Shown: piece after piece, positions 11,346 through 23,534 of the stretch
How the letters are laid out: every line of letters begins with the position of its first letter
How positions within the stretch are numbered: position 1 is the stretch's first letter
From: Cephalopachus bancanus
Lineage: Eukaryota; Chordata; Mammalia; Primates; Tarsiidae
Assembly (NCBI GenBank): GCA_027257055.1
Contig: JAPVLO010000962.1
Location: 124,001-188,000 of the forward strand
Length of the DNA stretch: 64,000 nucleotides
Direction: 5' to 3'
The notes under the pieces: generated by a model
The model's database searches: none
Told to the model about the DNA's origin: nothing
What the model saw: only the letters and a program-made list of their open reading frames with translations
Translations under genes and position numbers: made by a program

Positions 11346-14227
11346 CAAACAAAATAAAAGCAGGAACACTAAAGACATAACTGAGAGGAGCAGCAGAATA
11401 ACATAGCAGTCCTCACTGGCATTTTAATATGATTGAGTGACTTAGATTAGCCATCTGTCAATTGATGAGCTTTTTGGAAAGGGGCGGAGGAAATGTGGAG
11501 AGCATCTGTACGGGTCAAAGTTCATGCATCAGAGTTGCGGTTCCTGGGAAGTCAAGGAAATAGCCTGAAGACAAGGGCCACTAATGATGTGTTAGCGCAA
11601 GCAGGGCCTGACACTGAGAATGAACTTCCTCTGTTTCATATTTTAAATCCAGCTGTTAAAATCATGGGACTTGCCCAGACCTGGGATAAAATAAGTGTGC
11701 ATGGAGATTGTATGTACCCAGAAACATCATATCTGCAGATTAGAGAAGAATATTGCACAAAACACCTACAGTTTGTGTTTATTCTTCCAGTAACCTAAGT
11801 AGGAATTCTCCTGTTTTCATTTAGCAAATGTTTGATTGAAAAATGTGTTAATGAATGATCATGTAAAGTGACACATTGAATCTAATCAACTATGGAGACC
11901 TAAAATAGGCAGCTTAATGCAAAGATCAAGTGAACAGTTGGATGTGGAAAAATTTTATATGAAATGACTGATAATCAAGTGGTTATGTTAAGTTCATGCT
12001 AAATAATTGTCTAGCCTTAAATTATATATGCAATATATGTTTACATCTATTATATATTATATACTCGTATATAAAACACCTATTCTAAAGTATAAAATAT
12101 TTCTACTTAAATATTTTCTAATGGAATGGCGAAAATTTCTAGGTCATACGTATTTTTAGAAGGACATATTTATTTTATTTAATTTCTGTGATCCTGTGCC
12201 AATCTGGATTTCATTACATATAAAAACCCAGTTTTTAATGCTTAAAATATTGATTGTGAAAAGGTCTCAGAAAACTAGCAGTTACTGACTCAAAAAAGTA
12301 ACCAAGCAAATCCAGGTGATGATTATAAAAAAGGAAATGAATTCGCTATAGATATTCATATTCTTTGAACTGACTTTCCAGGTTGTGCAGTTAGGTTTTC
12401 TAGAACATTCTAAGTAAATGTGAAACATTAACCTAGCTGCAATATCTAGTAGTTTTGTGATTCCTTGGTAAATCACATAAATTTTGAGTTTCTATTGTCT
12501 CATCCTCAAACCCAGTGTATGCTATGAGCATTAGACATCATAATCTGTTAAAAGCACCCAGGACAATGCCTGGCTTAAGTAAAATTCTTCACTGCACGTT
12601 CATTTAACAGGAATCTGAACCTTCTTCTGTACCAGTTGTATACCTATATAGAAGGTGGATATACAGAAGTCTGAAACAAGAAAACACACAAAATACAAAC
12701 TGCAAATTGCAACATTGCATTTTTTTGGTGGGAATTTAAAGGCATTTAGATCATTGGAAAGAGGAAGCTCTGTGTGATTTAGCTGGAGTGGGTGGGTATC
12801 CTAGAGGAAATAGGACATTAATTATACTTTCAAAGGTGGAAATATTTAATTGTGAAGCGGTAGATTAATAACCAAAGCATAAATTAGAATTATCACCTTT
12901 GTCACTCTCTTTGTCGGTCAAAATTTTAATATTACTGGGAAAGAAAGTGTGAATTGCCTGGAAATATGGGAAATGAGAAAGAAGGGAATTATGACATACT
13001 CAGAAAATTTTATATACAATATTTGAGGCTTCATTGAAGTAATTTTCCTCAGATTTCCCCCAGGGAGATAATCCTTGTGACTATAGACCCTAATTCTGAA
13101 ATCAATAAAACACATCTATTACCAAACATATTTTAGATTTCAGTATCTTGCATAACACAAAGTACCTATTAGTTGTTTGCTGAATATTTGGGATCTAAAT
13201 TAAACAATTTATTTTGATATAGATTTGTCATCTCTGTCCCAACTTGAAAAGCTGTCTTCTCAGCCACCTGTCTGTCAGTATTAACACATCTCCATAGACA
13301 AATGTAACTCATTGCACAAGTCTAAGGACTTCCACAAATATTCCTCCAATTGTGGCATTATTTTATCCAGCATCACCAGGAGAAGTCCCATGAGGTCATT
13401 TCTCTTGAACTGCAATCAAAAGTAACAAAATCAAAACCAGGCTTTAAATATATTGTATTTGACTTCTGAGGTAACTACAAAATGTTATATTATTCTTGAC
13501 TTCTGCTTCAATATAACTTCTGATTTTATTTTTAGTATTTCTTTCATATTGTGGGTGTTATAGGCTGAAAGGAATGTATAAGTTTAAAGAAAACTATTGG
13601 ACTGCTCATGTGAAGAACAATGGTTCTCTAGAAAAAACTAGAAAATTCATATAAAGCTGAACAACCTGCTCATAAATTTAAACATCATTGTTTGGGAAGA
13701 TTTTGGCTTTTTTTTTTTTTCATTGTTCAGGCTTTGGTAGCAAAATCAGCACAATTCAGGATATTTTCTGTGAATTAATGGCTGTCCTCAGTTAATGGCC
13801 TTGGCTTCACCACAGTACCCCACCCCAGAATGCTCCCATCATGCTTTGTCTTATTGGTTAAATGTGCTTCCTTTGTATATTTTAATGGATTTCCCAGGAA
13901 TAGTGATCTTCTTCCTGGAGAGAGGCAACTGGTCAAATTTTTAATAGTTTGGAGAAGTCCGTAGAGATAGAAAAAAATATTGAAATTCTTGCACAGCTAT
14001 CCCAATAACTCCGGCTGTTTAAGGCATTGCTCTCTTTCATCATCATTCTAGCACACCTAAAAATGGAGATTCAAAAAGTAATCCTATATCTTAATTATTA
14101 TTGCATAAGTAAGAACAAGGGGAAAGGTTCTCTTAGGAGCAGCCTGATGGTACAAAGATTATGACCAGTGCCTGGATTGAACAAACTCCATGCACTCCTG
14201 AGGCTGCTAAATGTGATTCAGTTATGT
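11346..14227. other. Unassigned sequence
   Basis: No supported gene. An open frame of 101 codons starts at 11493 but has no recognised homologue. A 14-T run lies near 13707. Text near 12545-12590 (GGACAATGCCTGGCTTAAGTA) hints at an old MIR or L2 tail. Confidence 0.45.
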
Positions 14228-14237
14228 CTTCAATCTT
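14228..14237. repeat. L1 target-site duplication (3' side copy)
   Basis: CTTCAATCTT here matches 20684-20693 exactly and flanks the full-length L1. Confidence 0.85.
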
Positions 14238-14266
14238 TTTTTTTTAAATTTTTTTAATCAATATTT

Positions 14267-14272
14267 TTTATT
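14267..14272 (-). promoter_or_regulatory. L1 polyadenylation signal
   Basis: AATAAA on the minus strand, about 30 bases before the terminal A-rich tail of the L1. This is the expected position for the element's own 3'-end signal. Confidence 0.7.
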
Positions 14273-14419
14273 ATGATGTTGTGGGGTACAGTTAAGGGTT
14301 AGGTATACAAATACGTTTCATTCAGGCACCCTGTTGATAAGAGGTGTTTCCCCATCCCCAGACAGATATTTGCTACCATTAATCCCATCTCCCCCCCCAT
14401 AGTTTCCCATTACTGTCAG

Positions 14420-17400
14420 TCATTTTCTTATAGTATTACATTGGATGTTCAAGGTCCAGTATATGAGCGAGAACATGTGATACTCAGATCTTTGTTTCTG
14501 TGAGAGGTCACTCCGTATTACAGACTCTAGTTCCATCCAGGTTGCTGCGAAATTCATGATTTTGTTCTTTTTTATGGCTGCGTAGTATTCCATCATGTAC
14601 ATGTACCACATTTTTTTAATCCAATCCTCTTTTGATGGGCAGCATGGTTGCTTCCAGGTTCTTGCTATTGTGAACAATGCTGTGATAAACATACGTGTGC
14701 AGGTATCTTTTATATAGAGTGATTTGAGTTCCTCAGGATATATTCATAGTAGGGGAATTGCAGGGTCATATGGGAGGTTGATATTTAGAGCTTTTAGGAA
14801 TCGCCACACTGCTTTGCACAGAGGTTGCACTAGTTTACACTCCCACCAACAGTGTAGAAGTGTTCCCTTTTCGCCACACCCTCTCCAGCAGCTGTTATTT
14901 TTTGAGTTGTTGATAATTGCCATTCTGACTGGAGTTAGGTGGTATCTCAGTGTGGTTTTGATTTGCATCTCCCTGATGATTAGTGAGGTTGAACATTTCT
15001 CCATGTGTCTATTGGCTGCTCGGATGTCTTCCTTTGTGAAGTGTCTGTTCATATCTTTTGCCCATTTTATAATGGGGTTGTTTGTTTTTTTCTTTTCAGC
15101 ACATTTGAGTTCCTTGTAGCTCCAAGATGTTAAGCATTTATCAGACCTGGTGTTGGCAAATACTTTTTCCCAGTCTGTAGGCTGTCTCCCTGCTCTCTTG
15201 ATGGTTTCTTTGACTTTGCAGAAGCTTGTCAGTTTCATAAGGTCCCACTTGTCTATCTTCTCTCTTATGACCTGTGGGTTTCAGGTTTTGTTCAGGAATT
15301 GGATGCCAGTTCCGATTTCCATGAGGGTATGTCCTTCATTTTCTAAGGTTCTTATGGTTTGAGGTTTTACATTTAGGTCTCTGATCCATTTGGAGTTAAT
15401 CTTTGTGCATGGGGATAGATAGGGGTCCTGTTTCAATCTTCTGCATGTGGTCAGCCAGTTTTCCCAGCACCATTTACTGAATAGGTTCTCCTCTCCCCAG
15501 TGGTAAGTGTGGAGGCTTTGTCAAAGATGAGTTGGTAGAGAAATTGAGGTTTTGCTTCTGGAATCTCAATTCTATTCCATTGACCTATATGCCTGTTCCT
15601 ATACCAATACCAAGCTGTTTGATGATTGTAGTTTTATAGTAAAGTTTCAAGTCTGGTAATGTGATACCACCTGCTTTTTTTTTTTTTTTTTTTTTTTTGC
15701 TGAGGATTGTTCTGGCTATTCTTGGACGTTTGTGTTTCCATATGAATTCCTGCACTGTTTTTTCTAGGTCTGAGAAGAATGTTGCTGGTAATTTGATGGG
15801 TATTGCATTGAATTTGTAGATTGCCTTAGGTAAGATGGATATCTTCACAATGTTGATTCTTCCAATCCATGATCATGAGATATTTTTCCACTTGTTTGTG
15901 TCGTCTTTGATTTCTTTGAGCAGTCTTTTGTAGTTTGCATTGTAAAGGTCTTTCATGTCTCTTGTTAGGAAGATGCCAAAGTATTTCATTTTTTTGTGTG
16001 GCTGTTGTGAATGGAATTGTGCTTTTTATTTGGGTTTCTGTTTGTTTATTATTGGTGTAAAGAAATGTGATTGTCTTTTGCACATTTATTTTGTATCCTG
16101 AGACTTTGCCAAAGGCCTTTATCATTGTAAGGAGGTTTTTGGCAGATTATCTTGGGTTTTCAAGGTACACAATCAAATCGTCTGCAAAGAGAGATAACTT
16201 GATTTCCTCTTTTCCTATTTGGATACCCCTGATTGCCTTCTCTTCTCTGATTGCTAGAGCCAGGACTTCCAATACTATGTTGAATAGGAGGGGTGAGAGT
16301 GGGCATCCTTGTCTTGTTCCTGTTTTCAGGGGAAATGGTTCCAATTTTTGTCCATTTAGGAGTATGCTGGCTGTGGGTTTCTCATAGATGGCTTTTACTA
16401 TTTTGAGGTATGTTCCCCGTATGCCTAGATGTTCAAGGGTTTTTATCAAGAAGGGGTGCTGGATTTTATCAAAAGTTTTTTCTGTCTCTAATGATATAAT
16501 CACGTGGTTTTTGTTTTGACATCTGTTGATGTATTTAATTGCATTTATGGTTTTACAAATGTCCAACCAACTTTGCGTCCCAGGAATGAAGCCTGCTTGG
16601 TCATGATGGATGATTTTTGAGATGTATTGTTGAATCCGGTTTGCTAGGATCTTGCTGAGAATTTTAGTGTCTATGTTCATCAGAGATATTGGCCTGTAGT
16701 TCTCTTTCTTTGTTGGATCTTTACCTGGCTTGGGTATCAATGTGATGTTGGCTTCGTAAAATGATTTGGGGAGAGTTCCATCTTTTTCAATCGCCTGGAA
16801 TTCCTTCAGTAGGATTGGTATCAGCTCCTCCTTAAATGTCTTGTGGAATTCTGCTGGAAGGCCATCTGGACCAGGGCTTTTTTGGTAGGTAGTTTTCTTA
16901 TTACATAGTCGATTTCTTTGATTGTTATTGGTCTATTTAGGGTCTCAATTTCTTCTTGTTCCAACCTAGTTAGGTTGTGTGATATCAGAAAGTCCTCCAT
17001 TTCCTTAAGGTTTTCAAGTTTGTTTCCATACAAGTGTACGTAGTAGTCTCTAATGATCTTTTGTATTTCTTCAGGGTCAGATGTGACTTCATCTTTTATG
17101 TTTCTGATTGTACTTATTTAGGTTTTTTCTCGTTTTTTCTTGGTCAGTCTAGCTAGGGGACCATTGATCTTGTTTATCCTTTCAAAGAACCAACTCTTTG
17201 TTTCATTGACTTTTTTGTATTATCTTTTTGTCTTCTATGTCCTGGATTTGGGCTTTTATTTTGGTGATCTGGATTCTTCTGCTGAAATTAGGGTTTTGTG
17301 GTCTTGCTTTTCCAGCTTCCTTAGGTGACTTGTTAGGCTGTTAATTTCTGTTCCTTCCATTTTCTTCGTATGTGTAGGGATATAAATTCCCCTCTTACTA

Positions 17401-18308
17401 CAGCTTTTAAGGCGTCCCAGAAATTTTGGTGAGGTATTTCTTCATTTTCATTTGTTTCCAGGTATCTTTGATCTCTGTTTTGATTTCATCATTGACCCAG
17501 GAGTTGTTTAGCATCATGCTGTTTAGTTTCCATGTCTTTGTGGGTTTTGGGGGGAACTTGTTGGTGTCAATGTTTATTTTTATTCCACTGTGGTCCAAGA
17601 AGGTGCATGGTACAATTTCAGTCCTTTTCAATTTGCTTATGCTTGATTTATGGCCAATTATGTGCTCTATCTTAGAATACATTCCATGCGGTAATGAGTA
17701 GAATGTGTATTCTGTGGTCTTTGGATGGAGTGTTCTGTAGGTATCAATGAAGTCCATTTGGTCCAGAGTCATATTGAGGTTCTGGATCTCCTTGCTGATT
17801 TTTTGTCCTGATGATCTGTCTAGGGTTGTGAGTGGAGTATTAAAGTCCCCAGTTATGTGGTGTTAGAGTCAATATCTTTCGTTAGTTTTCCTAGAAGTTG
17901 CTTTATGAAAGTTGGTGCACCTATGTTGGGTGCATATATGTTTAGGATAGATATTTCTTGTTGATGGAGTGAAACTTTTATCATTATGTAGTGGCCTTCT
18001 GTATCTTTTTAAATTTTTGATAGCTTAAATGGTATTTTGTCTGAAATTAGGATTGTGACTCCTCCTTTCTTTTGTGTTCCATTCACCTGAAAATTTGTTT
18101 CCCATTCTCTTACTTTGAGTCTGTGTATGTCCCTTCTAGTGAGATGGGTCTCTTGAAGGCAGTATATTGTTGCCTGGTGATATTTTATCCATTTTGTCAT
18201 TCTATGTCTTTTCAGTGGTGCGTTTAGTCCATTCACATTCAGACTAGTTATTGAAATGTGAGAGTTCATCCCTAACATGGAGTTCTTATAGAGTTGTTGC
18301 TCTTCCAC
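14420..18308 (-). pseudogene. L1 ORF2 endonuclease/reverse transcriptase, disrupted
   Basis: The living protein nicks target DNA and reverse-transcribes RNA at the nick. In order I see the endonuclease N-terminus (SHISITSLNVNGLN, at about 18269 and below) with the QETHLT catalytic-glutamate motif near 18150. The endonuclease C-terminal part follows at 17407-17772 with a histidine in LDHSGIK. Reverse transcriptase lies at 16147-16740 with [14 protein letters not shown] and the FADD catalytic motif (16177-16188), and the Cys-rich C-terminus near 14744-14900 has [18 protein letters not shown]. Frame changes near 18005, 16830, 15830, 15585 and elsewhere split it into at least seven pieces. The first catalytic aspartate of motif A is a glutamate (codon 16486-16488: LETEKTFDK). 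Span is about 1,283 codons, close to the 1,275 of human ORF2. It is not functional. Confidence 0.96.
15675..15698 (-). repeat. A24 homopolymer inside L1 ORF2
   Basis: A run of 24 T on the plus strand encodes a poly-lysine stretch between 'ARTILSK' and 'AGGITLPD' in the RT C-terminal region. Functional L1s have only a short Lys/Asn stretch there, so the run expanded after or at insertion. Confidence 0.9.
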
Positions 18309-18359
18309 TTGGTTTTTTTTTTGTCTTTCTTTTGGTTTTGGGGTTGGTTCATGTATATT

Positions 18360-19321
18360 TTATTCTTTTCCCTGTACTCTTGTGAAGAACGTTGTTCTTT
18401 TTTCCTTTTCTTCTGTGTTTAGTACTTTCTTAAGTGTTTCATGTAGAGGTGGTTTGGTGGCAGCATAAGTTCTTAGGGATTGGATATCTGGGAAAGATTT
18501 TAATTCTCCCTCGCTGATGAAGCTTAGCTTGGCCGGGTAGGTTATTCTTGGTTGAAATTGTTTATCCTTTAGGACTTTGAAGATAGGGGCCAAGCTCTCC
18601 TAGCCTGCAGGGTTTCTGTAGATAAATCTGCTGCTATTCTGATTGGTGTTCCATGATAGGTGATCTGGCCTTTTTCTCTTGCTGCCTTTAGGATTTTTTC
18701 TTTTATGCCTACTTTGTTTAGGCAAATTATTATGTGTCTAGGAGTTGGTCTTCTCATTTGTTGTCTTGTAGGAGTTCTCTGAATCTCTTGTGTTTGAATT
18801 TTTGCATCACTGATTAGATAAGGGAAGTTTTCTTGAATTATCTCATGGAAAGTTTCTTCCGGTGTGGTCTCTGTCTCTCTTTCTGCCTCAGGAAGGCCAA
18901 TTACTCTTAGGTTCAGTCTCTTGAAGTAATCGCTCATCTCTTGAAGGTTTTGTTCTGTCTTTTTGAGCTTATTTTCTGTGTTTTTAAGAGTTTGGGTTAG
19001 TTCTATATTTTGGTCCTCAAGCTCTGAGATTCTTTCTTCTGCTTGGGTAATTCTGCTTTCCATGCTTATCAGTTTGTTATTTATTTCATTCACAGTATTC
19101 TTTATTACTGTTATCTCAGATATCAGCTCCTTCCTAGTTTCTTCTTGTGTCTCCTCAATTCTTTTTAATCTCTCCATTAATGTCTTAATATCTAGATTTG
19201 TAGTTTGAGACCCTTCATTCTGGGGGCTCTTCATTGTTTGCATTCCAAAGTCAGTTTTCTCAGTGTTTGCCCTCCCAGGGATCTGGGAGAGACCCATACT
19301 CTTCTTTTGGTTTTTCTTCAT
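18360..19321 (-). pseudogene. L1 ORF1 RNA-binding chaperone, one frameshift
   Basis: ORF1p is a trimeric RNA-binding protein that coats L1 RNA in the L1 ribonucleoprotein. The first 250 codons are open from 19321 to about 18590. They comprise a polar N-terminus, a long heptad-rich coiled coil (about residues 45-135, rich in I/L/E/K/N), and an RRM-like part (NLRVIGLPEAE, TPRHIIICLNK). The C-terminal domain begins with KILKAAREKGQITYHG and IAADLSTETLQARRAW. A single apparent one-base loss near 18592 shifts frame; the rest of the C-terminal domain (FQPRITYPAKLSFISEGELKS without its ends) continues in the next frame to a stop at 18360. Total length is about 320 codons, a little shorter than human ORF1 (338). 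Confidence 0.95.
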
Positions 19322-20683
19322 TTGTGTAGATTTTTCTCTCTCTCCCTCTTTCCCTCCCCTTCTTTAATTCTGTTTTTAAAGGAAGGTGGGGTTGCTTTTA
19401 TTTCTCTTCTGCAATATCCTGTTCTTCCTTATGAGGGTCTTCTGGCTTTGTTCACTTTTGAGGTTGGAGTGTAGGCTGCAATCTGTACTTTTTGCAGTTT
19501 CGAGGTTTAATTGAGGGGGAAGCTGTGGTTCAGAATGTATATACTGACTCTAGCATGCACGAAGAGGTGTATGAGCACACTGGAACCTATTTCCCTCTGC
19601 TTTACAATCTGTCCGTTCAATAGTATGTAGTCTTGGTCCCTAGATTAAAAAGGGTGTATAAAAGAGGAAAATAATGGAGAAAGGGGGGCTCAATAGGAAG
19701 TTAGAATGAGAGAAGAGCTAGAGGGAAAACAGACATACATACCAACTATCAAGTGAGAAAGAGACACAAGGCCGGGAAGAAGTGAAAAAAGATAGGTAAG
19801 AAAGATTCCCTAAAGAATACTGATAGCTACACAGAGACAGACCAATAAAATCATGGAACAGTGTAAGTCAGAAGGCAAACAACAAACATGATGAAAACAG
19901 ATAGCCAAAATGATAAAATCATAAGTCAAAATAAGCGATCAAACTAAAGTCACTTCAGCTCTGATCTCCAGCCTTTCCCCTTTGTTTTTCATTGCAGGCA
20001 GCTAGATTTACTCGCAGTTTGGGTTTGTTTGTTTGTTTGTTTGCTTTAGAAGGCTGCCTGGGGGTTGCTTTTGTCTGATTCAGCATAGGGGTGGGGCTTT
20101 GTCTCTGGTTTCGCGATGTTACCCTAGGAACTGAGGTACGGTTTGTTGATAGGTGGGCAGGGCAATGGAACTCTCTGCCTGGAGAATGGCTGAGGCAGTT
20201 ATTGCAGATCCATTTCTCTCTGCTTGTCTGGGTCCCCCAGCTTGAGGTCACACGCTGAGTGCCTCAGTCAGGGTGGGCCCAGAGCTCTATAGCTCCAAAG
20301 CTCCAAAGGGCAGGCGGTGAGTGGTGAGAGTGACCCTGGATCCCCCACAGGGTTCTTCAGCCAGGAATGGGACCAGTGTCTCTGAGGGGCGGACGCCCAG
20401 AGCCTCCCTGAGTGACTGGCGGCTTGGTGCTGGGTGCTGGGCAGGAGATGATGTAGCCAGGGAGGGAGCTGGGCCCCGAGACTCCCATGCAAGCGGTAGA
20501 ACAGCAGCAGCAGGGGGCTGCAATATCCGGCTCTGCGGGACCGAAGGTTCCTGGGCCTCGGACCAGTGCGGCTGGTGGTGGGCTTGGGGATAGGGGAAGA
20601 AAAGTAAGAGTCTTTTTGGAAACTCATGTTAGGAGAATTTCACAAGTTCACCTATGCCACCGCCATCTTGTTCCCATCTCTGC
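19322..20683 (-). promoter_or_regulatory. L1 5' UTR / internal promoter
   Basis: About 1.36 kb between the element's 5' end and the ORF1 start. Its first 450 bases (20240-20683) are GC-rich with several CpGs, standing out from the AT-rich surroundings. L1 5' UTRs act as internal RNA polymerase II promoters. A (GTTT)n stretch lies at about 20024-20043. Open frames on both strands in this GC-rich part are by-products of composition. Confidence 0.85.
20660..20670 (-). promoter_or_regulatory. YY1-type site at the L1 5' end
   Basis: The minus strand reads CAAGATGGCGG starting 14 bases inside the element. Human L1 carries a YY1 site at nearly the same place (around +13 to +21), where YY1 sets accurate transcription start. 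Retention of this site shows that the 5' end is essentially complete. Confidence 0.8.
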
Positions 20684-20693
20684 CTTCAATCTT
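20684..20693. repeat. L1 target-site duplication (5' side copy)
   Basis: CTTCAATCTT, the partner of 14228-14237. Confidence 0.85.
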
Positions 20694-22845
20694 AAGGAGA
20701 ATTTTGCAGTAATATTTTACAGCTGATATGATCAGAAGACTGAGATGGTATATCAGCAGCAGTGTTTAGAATTCAGTTCAAGTTGGGTGAAGTCCCTAGT
20801 AGGCTAGACCATAGTGTCCTGGAAAGGAATGATTCTTCAATAATGTTTTTATTTCTTCTGTTTCAAAGTTTTCTTAAATTGTATAAGCAATGAGATCATT
20901 TGATATAGTACATACAATATACAGTATTCTCAAATGTCAGAAGAGAGTCTATTTCACTGAATATTTAACAGCTAGCCCATCCCTTGAAATGACTCAGATT
21001 TGTAAGTATATAAAAGCTACAGAAACAAATCTTAGCTCCCTCTCCAGTCTTCACATATTTTAATTTAAGTTGGCTAAGCTCTGTCAATGAACAACTGCTA
21101 GATTCAATTTAAATAATTTGACTGCCTAAAATGTTTATGTTGATTTTCCCCTAGAAATATATTCCCAACTCAATTGAACAAATGGTTGATTCAAGTTTTA
21201 ATTGTGTTTTCTCTTTGTGTTTTATTTTTTTCAGATTTTTTTTTCTATTTGCATTGCTTTCTGGGGAGTTAGAAGCATGAAACAGCTCGTCTCCAGCCCT
21301 TGGAAATAACCTAAGTTCATACATAATTCTCTTGTGTTAATTAGTAGTCCATAAGCACAAAATATTATTATTGCATATGGAAATATAATTATCTGATAGA
21401 ATGCTTATATGAACCATTTCTTTAATGAAAGGTAAATGTAATTATTTAGGCTTTGGTTTTCACTTTTGTTATTTTCTACTAAAATTAAAGTCAGTTTCAT
21501 TTACTTTCCTTTATTGCTACAGTTGAAAAATAAAGAATTTCCAATATAATGATGTTCTATTTGCTGGTAACATCTATGACAAGTATAAGAAGGATGAGGG
21601 AGTAAACTTAAGAAGTACAGTAAAAAAGAATGAACATTGCCTTTGCTTCTATTTGATAGTGTTTCCTTTAGTGTCTGTTAAACATATTTGTTGTTATAAA
21701 AATGTATCATATCTGTTGTCTGCCTAAGGCCACATTTACCTTTGCAAACCACAGAATGTAAAAAATGCACTTCAGAAGAAGACATCATGAGAGGAAAATG
21801 AATATGATTTGAAAGAATTAGTTTGTTCAGCAGGTTCATCTGTGATACTATGTCTAATATGTTTGGTCAAATTGTTTTGGCAGTTCAGGAGTACACAGTA
21901 ATTCTGTTATTTAAAATTATCACAGTAATGTTAATAAAATCCTCTAAACAAAATTGCCCTAGGCATGGTGTGTGCATTTTTTGTTTAGACTGTAAAACTC
22001 TGTCAAGTGTTTCATTAGGAGGGAAATGATAAGAGGGATAAGCAGGATAAAGTCCTCAAAGAAGGAGGACTGAAGAAAGTAGAAAAACATTTTTTTCTTC
22101 CCTCTTTCCAATATTTTGTGGATTTCAAGTTACAATTTAATTAATCAAAGTTACATGTACTAAAAAATAAATACTCTCCTTTATAGAGTTTAGCCTATAT
22201 TCATCACAGGATAAAGAAACTGATCAGTAGTCAACCTCATTTTAAAACTATGCCCTGTAAGCTTTGCACAGAGAAAAATATGGAACTATTAAAAGAATCA
22301 GGCTGCAGGTGTCTATGTGAACTCATGATGAAGCTATTACAGCATATTTCTTTTCAAACTAGAACAACAGAGGGATATTACATTTTACATCATGGAAAAT
22401 TAACTCATGTGTCAGAAATGAGTTTGGTTTTGTTTCATTCAAATCTTTTCATATTTCTTAATTTAACACACAGTTTGAAGTTTATAACAAATATTAAAGT
22501 CTACTTTTGTTCTTTATCAACACTGTTTTGTATAAAAAGGCTCATGTTACAGCAGGGAGCCCTCTGCTGGCTTAAAATAACTAAAGTTACAGCATAAAAA
22601 TTCTCAAGACTGATTACTGTATTCTGAGAATGTTTTAGTGTGTAGGACACATTATTCAGTAATGGCAAAGAGACTTTTACAAATCTTTAAATAGGTTTTT
22701 AGTATATCAAGAAAGTTTACTAATGGAAATAAATAATGCCCCAAATAGTAAAAGATCTATTTATGGTGAGGTTTAGTTTTCTTTGACTAAACTCAAATGT
22801 ATCCATTCTCTCGTCTCTCCCCTATTTCCTCACTAAGATTGAGAA
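20694..22845. other. Unassigned sequence
   Basis: AT-rich DNA with no recognised gene or repeat. An open frame at 22250-22597 (115 codons) shows no identifiable domain. Confidence 0.45.
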
Positions 22846-23111
22846 TGATTTTCTTTGTTTGTTTTCTTTAAAGACAGGATGTCGCTCAGTTATTCACCCT
22901 GCAATGCAGTGGTACTATCTCCTTAGCCTCCCGAATAGTTATAACACAGGTGGGCATCACCATGCCTAGCTACTGTTTTATTTTTATTGTTTTGTAGCGA
23001 CAGGGCCTTGCTATGCTTCCCAGGCTGTTTAGAACTCCCAACCTCAAGAAATTCCCCTGCCTCAGCCTCCTGAGTAACTGGGATTTCAGGTGTGAGCCAC
23101 TGTGGCTGGCC
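22846..23111 (-). mobile_element. Old AluJ-like element
   Basis: Reads as an inverted, strongly diverged Alu: T-rich start, CAATGCAGTGGTACTATCTC, CTGTTTTATTTTTATTG linker, CCTCAGCCTCCTGAGTAACTG and GTGTGAGCCACTGTGGCTGG. The right arm is shortened. It lacks the features of the younger local Alus and fits the AluJ-age burst shared by primates. Confidence 0.88.
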
Positions 23112-23534
23112 AGTTTCTATTAGAAATGGAGATATTTTCAAGCTACATATTTTCAGGCCATTGAATGCAGAGATGGTTCCCAGATAGGTAGTGTTCCCAG
23201 GACATCTGTGCACTAACCAGGGCACTTTATTCTTCACCTTATTCTATAACCCTGCTATGTTTTCAGTCCAGTTTTCTTTTGCAGAACACTAATACATGCT
23301 GACAGATCATAGAGCTATTATTAATGTTGCAAAATGATCTTGACTGATACCATGTAATTTATGCATACTGGGAGGAATTTATAACACCCTCTCTCCCTGG
23401 AGGGGAAGCGCCAAAAATAGGAGTCATCAATTACTCACCACTTCTCATGGAGAGATGCAAACAGACTTTGCAAATAATTAATTTAGTTTTCCTAATCTAC
23501 CCTGATAAAGACTAGAGAGAGGGAAGGAACATTT
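23112..23534. other. Unassigned sequence
   Basis: Nothing recognised in this 420-base spacer between an AluJ and a MIR. Confidence 0.5.

Larger units (their letters stand above)
14238..20683 (-). mobile_element. Structurally full-length L1 retrotransposon
   Basis: A 6.4-kb LINE-1 on the minus strand. In element order it has a 5' UTR of about 1.36 kb starting GGCAGAGATGGGAACAAGAT, ORF1, a short inter-ORF gap, ORF2, a short 3' UTR and an A-rich tail, and it is flanked by a 10-bp duplication. Autonomous L1s supply the machinery that also moves Alus. The 5' end is intact, but both reading frames are broken, ORF1 once and ORF2 many times. The ORF1 N-terminus (MKKNQKKSMG) differs from the human one, consistent with an L1 lineage separate from the anthropoid L1PA series. 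Confidence 0.97.

Noticed and set aside
11493..11798. 101-codon open frame as a possible exon
   Set aside because: No homology recognised, no supported splice sites or promoter, and the length is possible by chance in 64 kb.
14724..19474. Plus-strand frames of 60-131 codons across the L1
   Set aside because: They are antisense to ORF1 and ORF2 and show no independent domain.
20260..20640. GC-rich CpG-containing segment with several 78-119 codon frames, resembling a CpG island or first exon
   Set aside because: It lies wholly within the 5' UTR of the full-length L1, which explains the composition.
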